64,000 bases of DNA from an uncultured Verrucomicrobiales bacterium (GCA_937891465.1 CALAHF010000080.1:62001-126000), one strand, 5' to 3'; shown: positions 8,297 to 17,531, numbered from the stretch's first letter. A program made the numbers and translations. Notes: generated by a model not told the origin, from the letters alone.

Positions 8297-9098
8297 TGTC
8301 GATTTTGCTGATGTAAGCCGCAAAGTGTTCCCGTGAAAGAATGACTTTTGCTCCGCAACGCGGACAAATGACTTCGGCAAAGCCTTCTTTCGAAAACACG
8401 TGATCGACGTCGTCTGGCGTGAGGTTCTCCAATCGATTGAAGAATTTTTCCTCCGAACACCCGCAATCAAAACGGTAAACGCGCTTCTCGAGCAAACTGA
8501 GCGTTTCCGATTGATCGATATTTTTAACGGCCTCGAGATCTAATGCGTCAAACCATTCCATATCGCATTGGGGCTGGGCGGTGATCATGACGAGATCTTC
8601 CTCCTCAAGCTCAAAAATCCGAGCACGTCGCTGTTCGCTCTGTTTGTAAAATTCTTCGACCGCGCGGAAGGCATCGAGCCCTTTGATTTCGACCACGCTT
8701 TTGCGGAGAGAACCGCCATCTTCGGTGATCTGGGCGTGAAAGGTTTGTTTGTCCGCTTTTTTCACGCTTTCATCGAAAACCCGACCGGTCAGGGTGCCGG
8801 ATCGGTTGGAGCCGGTTGCGAACACATTGATTAGTGGGTCTTGAAAATTCAGGGTCCACGCGGCCGCTTCTCCCCAGGGGCGCGACGCGAGGTGGAGCGT
8901 CAGGGCAGACAGCGTGTTTTTCAACAGCAGGTCGCTTTCCCCTTCATAACGAATCTTATGCTGCATGAGGTGCAGGTAATAATCGGTGAAGAGGGGGGTG
9001 AACTGGGCGCGGACGAGCAATGCATTCCGTTCGCGAACAAAGTAGCAGCGAACTTCCACGGGTTCATTTTCGGACTGTTTGTCTGGTTCGTTTAACAT
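8277..9098 (-). CDS. hslO: Hsp33-like redox-regulated chaperone
   Basis: Holdase chaperone activated by oxidation. From ATG 9098 it has 273 residues. The C-terminal zinc site is clear: FDCGCSEEKF and later EVICPRCGAKV, i.e. the CxC plus CxxC tetrad that Hsp33 uses as a redox switch. The N-terminal part, VRCYFVRERNALLVRAQF..., replaces the usual domain start but has similar strand order and a plausible TGR/GSNRSGTLTG region. The frame runs back to 9203 but without sense. It probably shares a transcript with the following Mini-III-like gene. Confidence 0.82.
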   Translation of the reverse strand: MLNEPDKQSENEPVEVRCYFVRERNALLVRAQFTPLFTDYYLHLMQHKIRYEGESDLLLKNTLSALTLHLASRPWGEAAAWTLNFQDPLINVFATGSNRSGTLTGRVFDESVKKADKQTFHAQITEDGGSLRKSVVEIKGLDAFRAVEEFYKQSEQRRARIFELEEEDLVMITAQPQCDMEWFDALDLEAVKNIDQSETLSLLEKRVYRFDCGCSEEKFFNRLENLTPDDVDHVFSKEGFAEVICPRCGAKVILSREHFAAYISKIDNEKEEQ

Positions 9099-9167
9099 CG
9101 CAAAAGCAGTCGTTCTTTTTGGCTTTGTGTGCAAGGTTTCAGGTCCACTTGGCGACCTCTTTTTGCA

Positions 9168-9596
9168 ATGCTCTCTCACGCGGAAAAAAAATCTATTCTC
9201 CAATCGGTAGAAATGTTCTCCGAGGCATCCGCGTCGATTTTGGAGAAACTGTCTGAAATCGTCGAGGAAGTTACTTTTGAGAAAGGTCAGGAATTGACCT
9301 CACAGGGGATTCGCTGCCCGAATTTGTATGTATTGGCCTCCGGATCGATCGGAATCTATATCCGCGAAGGCGAGGGGGAGCGTGAGGCTGCCATTTTGTC
9401 GGACCCGGGAAAAGTAGTTGGTGAAATTGGTGCGGTTTCCGGCCTTGTTGCGACCGCTACGGTTCGGGCGGTGTCAGACGAAGCTCATTTTTTACAGCTC
9501 GAAGGCGAGCGGTTTAACAAGATTATCAGTGCTGAACCTCAAGTGGCTACTACGGTCCTGCGTTCGCTGGCGCGGTATTTGAAGGCGAATAGCTAG
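9168..9596 (+). CDS. Cyclic nucleotide-binding domain (cNMP/Crp-type) protein
   Basis: A single-domain protein of 142 residues. EKGQELTSQGIRCPNLYVLASGSIGIYI is the beta-roll start, and GKVVGEIGAVSGLVATATVRAVSDE corresponds to the phosphate-binding cassette, where canonical cAMP binders have GE...RAA. ATATVRA keeps the arginine region but SGLVAT is atypical, so ligand binding is unsure. There is no helix-turn-helix, so it is not a complete Crp-type regulator. It diverges from hslO, and its stop lies 3 bases from that of the convergent GYF protein. Confidence 0.78.
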   Translation: MLSHAEKKSILQSVEMFSEASASILEKLSEIVEEVTFEKGQELTSQGIRCPNLYVLASGSIGIYIREGEGEREAAILSDPGKVVGEIGAVSGLVATATVRAVSDEAHFLQLEGERFNKIISAEPQVATTVLRSLARYLKANS

Positions 9597-9599
9597 CCG

Positions 9600-10241
9600 T
9601 TACTCGGGGGAGCCGACATCATCTGCCAATTCCTGAGCAAGTTGGAACAAGCGATGGGTCTGCGCGACTGGAATGTGACTGACATCGATCCGTTTCCCGC
9701 TGTTTAAAATCGCAGAAAAGGTTCCGATTCCTTTTCCATCGTCACGAATCAATGTGTTCTGGATCGAAGACCACGGGTGAGATTCGATTTCATGACCTGA
9801 CCGAATTTGCGCCAGAGTGAGCATCTGGCGATTCGTGAGGATCACGCTCAGCTTTGCTTTGCTGAGAAGCCCGGCTTTCTCCTGAATTCCAATGTAGAAA
9901 ATTTCTTCGCCATTTGCGAGCACCTCGGAAACTGCACGGTAGACTTCACCGACACGAACTTTATTCTGTCCATCATCCACGAAGTGGCTGAGCTGCTCCT
10001 GAATATCGAAAACCTCGTCCATCGTCGCCCAATCCTTCATTCCGTCGTAGTAAACGAAATCCTTGCGGTTGATTTCGCCATTTCGAAGAAACGTCAGCAA
10101 GTCTTCCTGAGAGTAGGGGCCTGCAGGAGCGTCTGCTCCACGACGAAGAAGTAAAAAAACAGGATCTGTCGGTGTCATGTAAAGATAAGCGTCGGACGCG
10201 GGAGTCTCGGTTTCCGGTGTGGCCAATGTGTCTGTGCTCAT
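9600..10241 (-). CDS. GYF_2 plus PH-like domain protein
   Basis: 213 residues from ATG 10241. An N-terminal Ser/Thr/Pro-rich leader is followed by GPYSQEDLLTFLRNGEI...YYDGMKDWATMDEV (about 40-75), a GYF_2 domain, here of the kind common in PVC and myxobacterial proteins. The second half (LANGEEIFYIGIQEK to AQELAD) fits a short bacterial PH-like domain, with NRQMLTLAQIRSG and WSSIQNTLIRDDGKG strands. No membrane segment. Protein or lipid binding is likely from the domains; the partner is unknown. Confidence 0.7.
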   Translation of the reverse strand: MSTDTLATPETETPASDAYLYMTPTDPVFLLLRRGADAPAGPYSQEDLLTFLRNGEINRKDFVYYDGMKDWATMDEVFDIQEQLSHFVDDGQNKVRVGEVYRAVSEVLANGEEIFYIGIQEKAGLLSKAKLSVILTNRQMLTLAQIRSGHEIESHPWSSIQNTLIRDDGKGIGTFSAILNSGKRIDVSHIPVAQTHRLFQLAQELADDVGSPE

Positions 10242-10349
10242 TCGATTATTAATTATGGATTCGTCCTGCGAAAGCGAAAAATCTGGCAGATTCACAGAAT
10301 CGCTGTATTTACATTGTCTTCACATTCTCGCGTTTTGCAAGTCGGAATT

Positions 10350-10763
10350 CTACGTCGTTGCAATCCATTCTTGCGGAACGCGTTTTGGTTTCCCGCTCGG
10401 CATTTGCACGAGAATTGTGGTTTGGATGCATTTCATCAACGGCTTGTCAGGAGCGGATAGTAGTGAAATTGTAAAGTGACAGGTGATACGGAGGCGTTCG
10501 ATCGATTCAAAATGAGCCTGAATTACAAGCTGGTCGCCCAGTTTTGCAGATTTTAAATAATCGGCTTCAGTTCGCACCACTGCTGGGAAAACCTGGGTTT
10601 CATTCATTTTTTTCGCGTCAAAACCGAGACGTTCACGGAAAAGAATGGAACGGGCTTTTTCAACCAGGCGGAGGTAAGCGAGGTTGTGAACGACTCCGCC
10701 GCAATCGGTGTCGTAAAAATAGATTTCCTCCTCGATTTCAATAGGGGATGAGAGCGTAGACAT
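10350..10763 (-). CDS. Acyl-CoA thioesterase, YbgC/4HBT hotdog family
   Basis: Hydrolyses acyl-CoA thioesters. The 137-residue protein opens with the family signature YFYDTDCGGVVHNLAYLRLVEKAR (compare DTDAGGVVYHANYLRF in YbgC), with the catalytic aspartate at YDTD. The rest follows the hotdog order with LGDQLVIQAHFESI and LMKCIQTTILVQMPSGKP. In E. coli YbgC lies beside the tol genes; here no tol genes are near, so substrate and role are open. Its start codon is only 12 bases from the divergent gene at 10776. Confidence 0.87.
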   Translation of the reverse strand: MSTLSSPIEIEEEIYFYDTDCGGVVHNLAYLRLVEKARSILFRERLGFDAKKMNETQVFPAVVRTEADYLKSAKLGDQLVIQAHFESIERLRITCHFTISLLSAPDKPLMKCIQTTILVQMPSGKPKRVPQEWIATT

Positions 10764-10775
10764 AGGCGTTCCAGG

Positions 10776-12626
10776 ATGGTAGCGTCCCTTCTCATGCAGG
10801 GCAAAATTTTCCCACAGATTGCGGTCGTTTCCGGTATCAGTTTCGCGCTCATTCTCTCGAGCGCGGCTGTTTTAAAAGCATATGACGTTCCGGCATTCGG
10901 CGTTTCGATCTTTGAAAGAGACGGGGTGTCCCTTACTGCGGCAGAATTGGAGTCAGTCGTCGCTTCGCTAGTGGCAGTTGCTTCTGACCCTGCCCAGGAC
11001 AGCGACCTGAAAGAAAAAGCACTTGGTGTAGCGTTGAAGCTTGACCCTGTGAATCCGGCCGCTCGAAAAGCGAATGATGCGCTGTCGCAGGACGCCGCGC
11101 CGGCTCAGATAGCTGATTTGAATGCAGCCAAGGTATCTGAAGATCTGTGGAAGGCAGGTCACGGCCTCTTAAAATCGAAACCATCTCAGGACGACGCCGA
11201 ATTGGCACCATATTTAATGGAAATTTCGCTCATCTATCATCCCGCGCCACCTGCTGATATCATTTGGAAGTTCGGTGAAATCACGGAAAAAAAGGATCTT
11301 AAATGGAATCTGTTTCTGAAGCTTCAGCCCGAGGAAAACGCCAGCAATGGGAAAATTTCGGAGCTTCTTTCCACATTGAGCAAAAAATCGGAACCTGTAA
11401 TAGCGTCGGTAACTCCAACTGTTCCCACAGTGATCACGCCCGCTAAAATGACGGACACCACCCCTGCGTCTGAGGTCGGCATTTCTCCTGTTAAAATTGA
11501 ATCTGGCCAAATCGCGACTGTTGTGCAAACGGCAGAGGGGCCCATTGCAGTGTTGGTGATTTTGGAAATTCGTGATCCGAATACCGACGAAGCGAGCTTG
11601 TTCAGTGTGTTTGCACCCGACGGAAGCGAGCGTGGCACCTTTGAAATGAAAATGCGGTCCAAGTCAGGGATGCCGACTGGACTGTCCGGTTTGGACGAAG
11701 CTGCGGAGAAAGTCAAAAAACGTTATCCTCGTTGGCCCGACAAAAAAATTGCCGAATTGTCCGTGCTCACACCTGCTGGTGGTCCTGTAAAGTTGCGCGA
11801 ACCTCGTGAGTTGAACGTGAGCACTGCCGCGACGTTTCTGCTGGACCAAGCCTTTTCCGGAAACGAAATTCTCGAAGATTTCGTTCATATCGAGCCCACA
11901 AAAATGCCGAATAGAATGCTCGATGAAGCGGCGAAATTTGAAAAATCGAAAGCAGTCATTCCATCCACTCTCTATCCGCTCATGCTGGAAAGAATCGCCA
12001 TGAATGGAGGAGGAGATGCTCTGGCAAAAATTCAATTGATCGAAGCAAATGGAGGGCGGGAGGCCCGTGAAATACTTCAGGGGAAATCAGATTTTCCAGT
12101 CATTGAATCACTCGTCGCATTCGACGCGATCATCGCGGAAAAGCCCGCTGCGATGTCCGTCACAGAATTTTCAAAAGCTGCCAGTGTTACCACGATTCTG
12201 ACCGAATTTTCAGAAAAGTATCCATTCCACATGTCGGCAAAATTGATGGCCAATCTCGGTGAAAAATCGGCTTCGCCTGAACTGGTGATGAAGAAGGCCA
12301 TTTCCAGTATCGACGGAGTGATGAAGCCATTCGCTTCCGTTTACGCCGAAGCCATTTCCCCAGATGGCGGCGGAGTTCAGCAAGATTTGAGCCGCGACTT
12401 CAGGGATGCAGGTAAAAAATTCAGCACACTTCGAACCGAAATTCCCTCAACTGCCTCAAAGTATTTGAAGCTCGCCGAAAACGTCATGGACCGGATGGAA
12501 GTGTTTCTAGGGATGAACAACCAGACTTCCTCGATTGGTCAACAACGTCACCGCGAATTGAAAGCGGCCATCGTCGAGCTCAACGCCGAGGGCGAGCGAT
12601 TGGGACTTGGGCCGATCGGCGGGTAA
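10776..12626 (+). CDS. Exported protein of unknown function (616 aa)
   Basis: An N-terminal hydrophobic segment (about 14-33, AVVSGISFALILSSAAVL) suggests export or anchoring. Residues 55-200 are helical and Ala-rich. Residues 245-350 (GQIATVVQTAEGPIAVLVILEI, DEAAEKVKKRYPRWPDKKIAELSV, STAATFLLDQAFSGNEI) recall the order of verrucomicrobial proteins with a Lon/S16-like domain, but the Ser-Lys dyad is not visible. If related it would be inactive; I hold this weakly. ATG 10776 or ATG 10794 may start. Stop codons of this gene and the M42-like peptidase lie 10 bases apart. Confidence 0.6.
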   Translation: MVASLLMQGKIFPQIAVVSGISFALILSSAAVLKAYDVPAFGVSIFERDGVSLTAAELESVVASLVAVASDPAQDSDLKEKALGVALKLDPVNPAARKANDALSQDAAPAQIADLNAAKVSEDLWKAGHGLLKSKPSQDDAELAPYLMEISLIYHPAPPADIIWKFGEITEKKDLKWNLFLKLQPEENASNGKISELLSTLSKKSEPVIASVTPTVPTVITPAKMTDTTPASEVGISPVKIESGQIATVVQTAEGPIAVLVILEIRDPNTDEASLFSVFAPDGSERGTFEMKMRSKSGMPTGLSGLDEAAEKVKKRYPRWPDKKIAELSVLTPAGGPVKLREPRELNVSTAATFLLDQAFSGNEILEDFVHIEPTKMPNRMLDEAAKFEKSKAVIPSTLYPLMLERIAMNGGGDALAKIQLIEANGGREAREILQGKSDFPVIESLVAFDAIIAEKPAAMSVTEFSKAASVTTILTEFSEKYPFHMSAKLMANLGEKSASPELVMKKAISSIDGVMKPFASVYAEAISPDGGGVQQDLSRDFRDAGKKFSTLRTEIPSTASKYLKLAENVMDRMEVFLGMNNQTSSIGQQRHRELKAAIVELNAEGERLGLGPIGG

Positions 12627-12636
12627 AAATCTTCGG

Positions 12637-13617
12637 TTATTTTCCCCGAGCCGCGCGATCGTATTTTTCGTGATCACGCACCCGCTTTTCAATTCGTTTC
12701 CGCATCGCGTCTTTTGAGGAAACCTTGCCATTAGGGCCAGCCATTCGCTCTACGGTTACGGTGATAAGCTTGATCATGTTTTTTACATCCGCCAGCGAAA
12801 CAAATTCTTCCGCGATACCGCGTTCCGGCGGGCAATTGTGATAATTTCCCAAAATCACCGACATTCCCGCCGCAGGGATTCCATACAAATTCATCGCCGT
12901 CGCTTCACACGAACCACCATCGAGAAGGCAACGCTGCACCGGGATTTTTCCTTCCGCTCCGGCATCGACCAGCTCGGCAGTCACGGCATCGTCGAAAAGG
13001 CTCATGCGGTCTCCCGCACGAATCACCGGTCCGTCTCCCATCACAGCACCGCCTCGCGCTGCACTGGTTTCCAGAGAAACAAAGCGCACCGATTTCGGCA
13101 GTGGCCATTTTTTAGCGAGCTTCACAGCGCCGATAAACCCCACTTCTTCTGCACGCGTGAAAATACCGTAGCAATTGGCGTCCACACCGCGTTTTGAAAG
13201 GTCCATCAGCATTGCCACGATCGCCGCGCAGCCGATCAAGTCATCGCAAACCCGCGAGTGAATCAGACCATCATGAATCACAAACGGATTCAACTTCCAC
13301 ATTCCAAAATCGCCAAACCATTCCACCGGATGGGTTTTCAAACGCTCTTCCGGAACCCAGCCCAGAAAAACTTCACCCTCCTTTTTCGTCCTCACCCAGC
13401 CGGGATGATCCATGTGTGCTCCGAAAGCCAACTGAGGTTTCGAGCGGCCCTTTTTGTAATGTGCGATGATATTTCCGAAATCATCTTCTGTGAGCGAAAC
13501 ATTCGGCAAATCCGCGAGGCGCTTTCGAATCACTTCCGCCACCAACGCTTCATGAAACGGAGCCGTGGGTGTCGACTGAATTTCGCGAAGCAGGCCGATG
13601 AGGGTTTGATGATGAAG
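12637..13617 (-). CDS. M42-like metallopeptidase
   Basis: Zinc aminopeptidase or related M20/M28/M42 hydrolase, 326 residues from ATG 13617. GAHMDHPGW holds the first metal histidine and aspartate, HSRVCDDLIGCAAIV the bridging aspartate, TRAEEVGFIGA the catalytic double glutamate, SLETSAARGG the next ligand and GNYHNCPPERG the final histidine. This is a full M42-type set. A GGTGGAGG stretch lies directly before ATG 13617; ATG 13632 in the same frame is an alternative. No signal peptide, so a cytoplasmic peptide hydrolase is likely. Confidence 0.82.
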   Translation of the reverse strand, partial: LHHQTLIGLLREIQSTPTAPFHEALVAEVIRKRLADLPNVSLTEDDFGNIIAHYKKGRSKPQLAFGAHMDHPGWVRTKKEGEVFLGWVPEERLKTHPVEWFGDFGMWKLNPFVIHDGLIHSRVCDDLIGCAAIVAMLMDLSKRGVDANCYGIFTRAEEVGFIGAVKLAKKWPLPKSVRFVSLETSAARGGAVMGDGPVIRAGDRMSLFDDAVTAELVDAGAEGKIPVQRCLLDGGSCEATAMNLYGIPAAGMSVILGNYHNCPPERGIAEEFVSLADVKNMIKLITVTVERMAGPNGKVSSKDAMRKRIEKRVRDHEKYDRAARGK

Positions 13618-13763
13618 CATGGCCTCCACCATTCCGCAGAATTGGGTAGGCTTCAAGAAGTGTCACGATCAAATAGTAGAATATGACCGGCGATACCGCC
13701 TGACAAAACCCCATCTAATCGCGACAACGTTTTCACTGAAATTCAACGAGTTCGCCCCGACGC

Positions 13764-13863
13764 GATTTAGTAGGGTGCGTTCATCGAACGGACCCTATTG
13801 ATTCGTAACACCATTTCGATCGAACAGGGTTGATTCGTGGAGCATACCCTGTTGATTCGTAAA
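13764..13863 (+). repeat. Palindromic repeat copy C (two tandem 54-bp units)
   Basis: Unit 1 has TAGGGTGCG / GGACCCTATTG around TTCATCGAAC. Unit 2 has ACAGGGTTG / ATACCCTGTTG around ATTCGTGGAGC. The AGGGT words start at 13772 and 13826, exactly 54 bases apart. The array lies between the divergent M42-like peptidase and FAD oxidoreductase genes and ends at the start codon of the latter. The remaining 13618-13763 shows nothing recognisable. Confidence 0.85.
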
Positions 13864-13866
13864 AAC

Positions 13867-15051
13867 ATGTCGGACGAGAAAAATATCAATCTGGACGTCG
13901 CTATCATTGGTGGTGGCGTTGCTGCGTTGTGGACGGCGAATGCGCTGAAGAATGCCGGATTCGGCGGGCGATTCGGACTTTTTACGAATGCCCCACTGGG
14001 TTCAGGTCAATCGCTTGCAGCGCAGGGTGTGATTCACGGTGGATTGAAATATGCGCTTGGTGGAAAATTGAATGAGTCGTCCGAAGCGCTCGCATCGATG
14101 CCTGGTCGCTGGGCGGATTGTCTCGCGGGCAAGGGTGAGATTGATCTTACCGGCGTCCAAGTGTTGAATGATCACCAGCTGCTGTGGAGTCTTCCCGGAG
14201 TGTTGAGTCAGGTCGTTTCCTTTTTCGGAAGCAAGGCGCTTAGCGGTCGAGCGGAGTCAGTGAAGCGTGAAGATTTTCCGCCAGTTTTTGATACGCCGGA
14301 ATATCGTGGCAAGATTTTTAAAATCGAAGAACGGGTCCTCGATCCACAGTCGATCATCGCGGAACTGGCGAAGCCTGTCGCTGAATCCTGTTTTCAAATT
14401 CATTGGGACAAAGCCGATTTTGTTTTAGAAAACGGAAAGCCTGTTGGAATTCGTCTGGAATCAGGCGAGACGATTTTTGCGAAGAAATTCGTGTTCGCTG
14501 CAGGAAAAGGAAACGGGGAACTGCTTGCCGCGTGCGGTTTCGAACGCCCTCAAATGCAGCTTCGTCCGCTTCATCAAGTCGTGATCAAAAAAGCCGGGCT
14601 GCCTGATTTTTTCTCGGTGTGCATCGGCAATACGCCCAAACCTCCGATCGTTTCGACAACCCATGCCGATTCCGAAGGCTGCACCGTTTGGTATATCGGC
14701 GGGGATTTAGCAGAAGCTGATGGCGTTGTTCGTGATGAGGTGGATCAGATTTCGACGGCACAAAGGTGGTTTGCAAAGCACATGCCATGGATCGATTTGG
14801 CCGGAGCCGAGTGGTCGACCATGCGAGTTGATCGTGCCGAACCCAAGACCGAATCCGGGGCTCGACAGCCGGGAGCCTATTGCGAAAAGGTTGGAGAAAA
14901 CGTGATGGTTGCCTGGCCCACGAAACTCGCGCTTGCTCCTGATTTAGCGGATGGCGTGATGGCCGGATTGGGATTGGAGCCTTCGATTGAAGTTGCGGGG
15001 GAGGTATTGTTACCAATAGCCGTGATTGGAAAACCGGTTTGGTTTAAGTAA
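13867..15051 (+). CDS. FAD-dependent oxidoreductase (DAO family)
   Basis: 394 residues from ATG 13867. DVAIIGGGVAALWTANAL (about 9-26) is the Rossmann GxGxxG dinucleotide site, and GSGQSLAAQGVIHGGLKYALGG (about 45-66) resembles the FAD-contact segment of glycerol-3-phosphate and L-2-hydroxyglutarate dehydrogenases. KFVFAAGKGNGELL is the typical second FAD motif. Substrate unknown. The frame runs upstream to 13837, but those codons are repeat unit C2 (MEHTLLIRKN), so the Met at 13867 is preferred. The start lies right at the 3' end of the tandem repeat, so promoter and leader probably overlap it. Confidence 0.8.
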   Translation: MSDEKNINLDVAIIGGGVAALWTANALKNAGFGGRFGLFTNAPLGSGQSLAAQGVIHGGLKYALGGKLNESSEALASMPGRWADCLAGKGEIDLTGVQVLNDHQLLWSLPGVLSQVVSFFGSKALSGRAESVKREDFPPVFDTPEYRGKIFKIEERVLDPQSIIAELAKPVAESCFQIHWDKADFVLENGKPVGIRLESGETIFAKKFVFAAGKGNGELLAACGFERPQMQLRPLHQVVIKKAGLPDFFSVCIGNTPKPPIVSTTHADSEGCTVWYIGGDLAEADGVVRDEVDQISTAQRWFAKHMPWIDLAGAEWSTMRVDRAEPKTESGARQPGAYCEKVGENVMVAWPTKLALAPDLADGVMAGLGLEPSIEVAGEVLLPIAVIGKPVWFK

Positions 15052-15107
15052 TGAATTTGTAAAATCAGTAACCGTCCCATTGTTTTAATTCGCAGCGAGT
15101 TCTAGCA

Positions 15108-16087
15108 TTGGGGATTAAGAATTGCTGGAAGTTGATTTGGGTGGTTGTTGCGCTGTCTGGAATATTGGTTCACGCTCAGGAAAAAAGTCTGAGGACCTGT
15201 ATACAAACATCTACGTCTTACCGCCCACTTTTGGAAACCAGGATCTCGGTGCTGCAAGAGATCCTTTTGCAGATGCTGCGCCTTTGCCGAAACGGACGCC
15301 TGCGAAAGAGGTGCTTGAAGCGGCGGGTGTGTTTTTTCCAGCGGGCGGAAGTGCAATCTACAATCCAAAGGTGTCGCAACTGATTGTGCGGACAACGAAG
15401 GAGCAAATGGAACTCGTTGAAGTGTATATCGATTCGATTGTTGGTGGAGTGGAAAAGCAAATTTTCGTGAAAGTGTTTTTTATTGAGGTGAATGAACCCT
15501 TATGGGAGGGACTTGAACAACCTCATGTCGAGGGCGATAAAATTTCTGAATTCAGTGCGTTTCTTCCTGAGAGTGACTTGCCTGCAAGTAAGATGATGGA
15601 ATTGCTCGCGGCTCCGGATTTAAAGGCGGCAGTTAAGAAAGAAGCAGGGGCCATGAGATCGCAAAACTTTAAGAATGCGATGGCTCAACCCGCGGGTGTG
15701 TTTTCGGACCCCCAACTTGAAGTCTTTTTGGAATCTAAGGAGAAGGCCAAAGGCTTTAAGAAAGTCGTGGCTCCCAGTGGTGTTAGCCGCTCCGGACAAC
15801 GGGCATTTATTCAAGTTGGTGATCGCGCTGTCGTGGTTGATCCCGTGATCGGTGCCGATAATTTCACAGTCGATTTGGATTTGACGAGTCGGTAAACAGC
15901 GAAGTCAAGGAGAGGCGGGCGGCAAGGGGAGCATCGCACGACCACCATCTGGGATGCGCAGACCTTCGGTTTAGTCGAAAAAACGGAAGGCAAGAAATTT
16001 ATCTACACGCTGGTTCGGGCTGAGATTGTTGATCCGGCAGGAATGCCAATCAACGAGCAGCCGAAAGGAATTCCTGAAAAGGAATAA
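15108..16087 (+). pseudogene. Secretin-like (type II secretion GspD-type) gene, frameshifted
   Basis: The signal peptide (GIKNCWKLIWVVVALSG..HAQ) is in one frame from 15108. The rest, starting EDLYTNIYVLPPTFG, is in another; the change falls in the AAAAAA run at 15181-15186, where one extra A would join them. AKEVLEAAGVFFPAGGSAIYNP and VSQLIVRTTKEQMELVEVYI match the secretin N1-type fold seen in verrucomicrobial secretins, and VVVDPVIGADNFTVDLDLTSR the late beta domain. A TAA at 15893 then interrupts it, and TTTIWDAQTFGLVEK...AEIVDPAGMPINEQP continues to 16087. At least two further frame changes would be needed around 15893-15935. Either a decayed gene or one with several sequencing errors; it is far shorter than a full GspD. 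Confidence 0.65.
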
Positions 16088-16094
16088 ACTCGTT

Positions 16095-17531
16095 TCAGTC
16101 CAATTTCACAATTGGCACGGGATTTGAGCGATGCCCGATTTTCCGAATTCCGGGGCCGGGCTTCCCGCGATCACCTAAATCTTTTCGCATTTTCTCGGCG
16201 TGTTTGGTGAGCTTGGCGACGATTTCTGGATGTTCTGCGGCGACGTCATTTTTGCAGGCGATGTCATCGACGACGTTGAAAAGCAGTGGGGAATTGTCTT
16301 TTGACTTCCTTTTGAAATGCGGGTGTTGAGGGAAGTCATCGAGTGGAAGAAACAGTTTCCATTCTCCGGATCGGACGGCTTGAAGTTGGTCGAGGTAGTA
16401 GTAGAAAAAGGCGTCGTAGGGTGTGGTGGCACCTTTTTTGCCGAGGAGGAGCGGACTGATGTCGTGACCATCGATTTTGTTTTTTGACTTGGGTTCGTGA
16501 CCGGCAAGTTTTACGAATGTCGGTAACAAATCCATCGTGGTGCAAAGCTCGGCGCTTTCGGTTCCGGCAGGAATTTTTCCAGGCCACCAAGCGATGGTCG
16601 GAACGCGAAATGCGCCTTCGCTGGTGGTGTAGCCGCGACCGTAAAGAGGGAGGTTTGAGCCACGGGTTAAGTCAGCCGGATCTTTGTTGATCGGTGCGCC
16701 GTTGTCCGAAGTCCAAATGACGAGGGTGTTTTCGGCGATGCCGAGTTCGGTGAGTTTATCGAGGATTTGGCCGGTGGACCAATCGAGCTCTTCGATGGAA
16801 TCACCCCACGGGCCGTTCTTGCTTTTGCCACGAAAGGCGTCGCTGGAGAACGGTGTCGAGGTGCTGCCGGGCATCGCCTGCGGGAAATAGAGAAAGAAGG
16901 GTTCGTCTTTTTTCTCGGTGATCCAATCGAGAGCGCGTTCGGTATAGCGTTTTGTTAGTCCGTCGCGATCGCAGGGCGCTTCGATGACGGTTTCGTTTTC
17001 CATGAGGGGCAGGGGAGGCCAGTGAGAGCCGTCCTGACTCCAGATCCGCTCGGTCATGTCATCGGAATAGGGAACGCCAAAAAACCAATCGAAGCCCTGA
17101 CGTGTGGGAAGGAAATCGGGCTGGTCGCCGAGATGCCATTTCCCGATGATTCCTGTCGCGTAGCCGTGTTTTTTCAGGGCTTCGGCGATGGTTTCTTCGT
17201 CGGGATTTAAACCGTAAGGCGAAACGGGACGCAGCACGTGGTAGTCGCGATCGTTCAGGTGCATCGAGACTCGCTGCGAATAACTGCCGGTAATGATGCT
17301 GGCACGCGACGGAGTACAGACGCCCGCCGTTACGCAAAAATGGGTGAACTTCCGTCCCTCCGCCGCCATGCGGTTGAGGTGCGGGGTCCGATGAATCTTG
17401 GAACCGAACGGCTCAATGTCGCCGTAGCCGAGATTATCGCAAAAGATGACGATAAAATTCGGCGGGCGTTCTTCTGCTTTTGTCAGTTGAAGCGATAAAA
17501 CGAGGGCGAGGCTGGCGAGGAGCAATTTCAT
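16095..17531 (-). CDS. Secreted type I sulfatase
   Basis: Formylglycine-dependent sulfatase, 478 residues with an N-terminal signal (MKLLLASLALVLSLQLTKAE). The signature VCTPSRASIITGSY (about 70-83) includes the cysteine converted to formylglycine, so an anaerobic or aerobic maturase is required elsewhere. FCDNLGYGDIEPFG carries the first metal site with Asp-Asn instead of the usual Asp-Asp. IGKWHLGD, WTSDNGAP and the C-terminal HPGH-lacking region follow family order. Substrate is probably a sulfated polysaccharide; the sequence does not say which. Its start overlaps the stop of pdxJ (ATGA), so the two are probably co-transcribed. Confidence 0.92.
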   Translation of the reverse strand: MKLLLASLALVLSLQLTKAEERPPNFIVIFCDNLGYGDIEPFGSKIHRTPHLNRMAAEGRKFTHFCVTAGVCTPSRASIITGSYSQRVSMHLNDRDYHVLRPVSPYGLNPDEETIAEALKKHGYATGIIGKWHLGDQPDFLPTRQGFDWFFGVPYSDDMTERIWSQDGSHWPPLPLMENETVIEAPCDRDGLTKRYTERALDWITEKKDEPFFLYFPQAMPGSTSTPFSSDAFRGKSKNGPWGDSIEELDWSTGQILDKLTELGIAENTLVIWTSDNGAPINKDPADLTRGSNLPLYGRGYTTSEGAFRVPTIAWWPGKIPAGTESAELCTTMDLLPTFVKLAGHEPKSKNKIDGHDISPLLLGKKGATTPYDAFFYYYLDQLQAVRSGEWKLFLPLDDFPQHPHFKRKSKDNSPLLFNVVDDIACKNDVAAEHPEIVAKLTKHAEKMRKDLGDRGKPGPGIRKIGHRSNPVPIVKLD

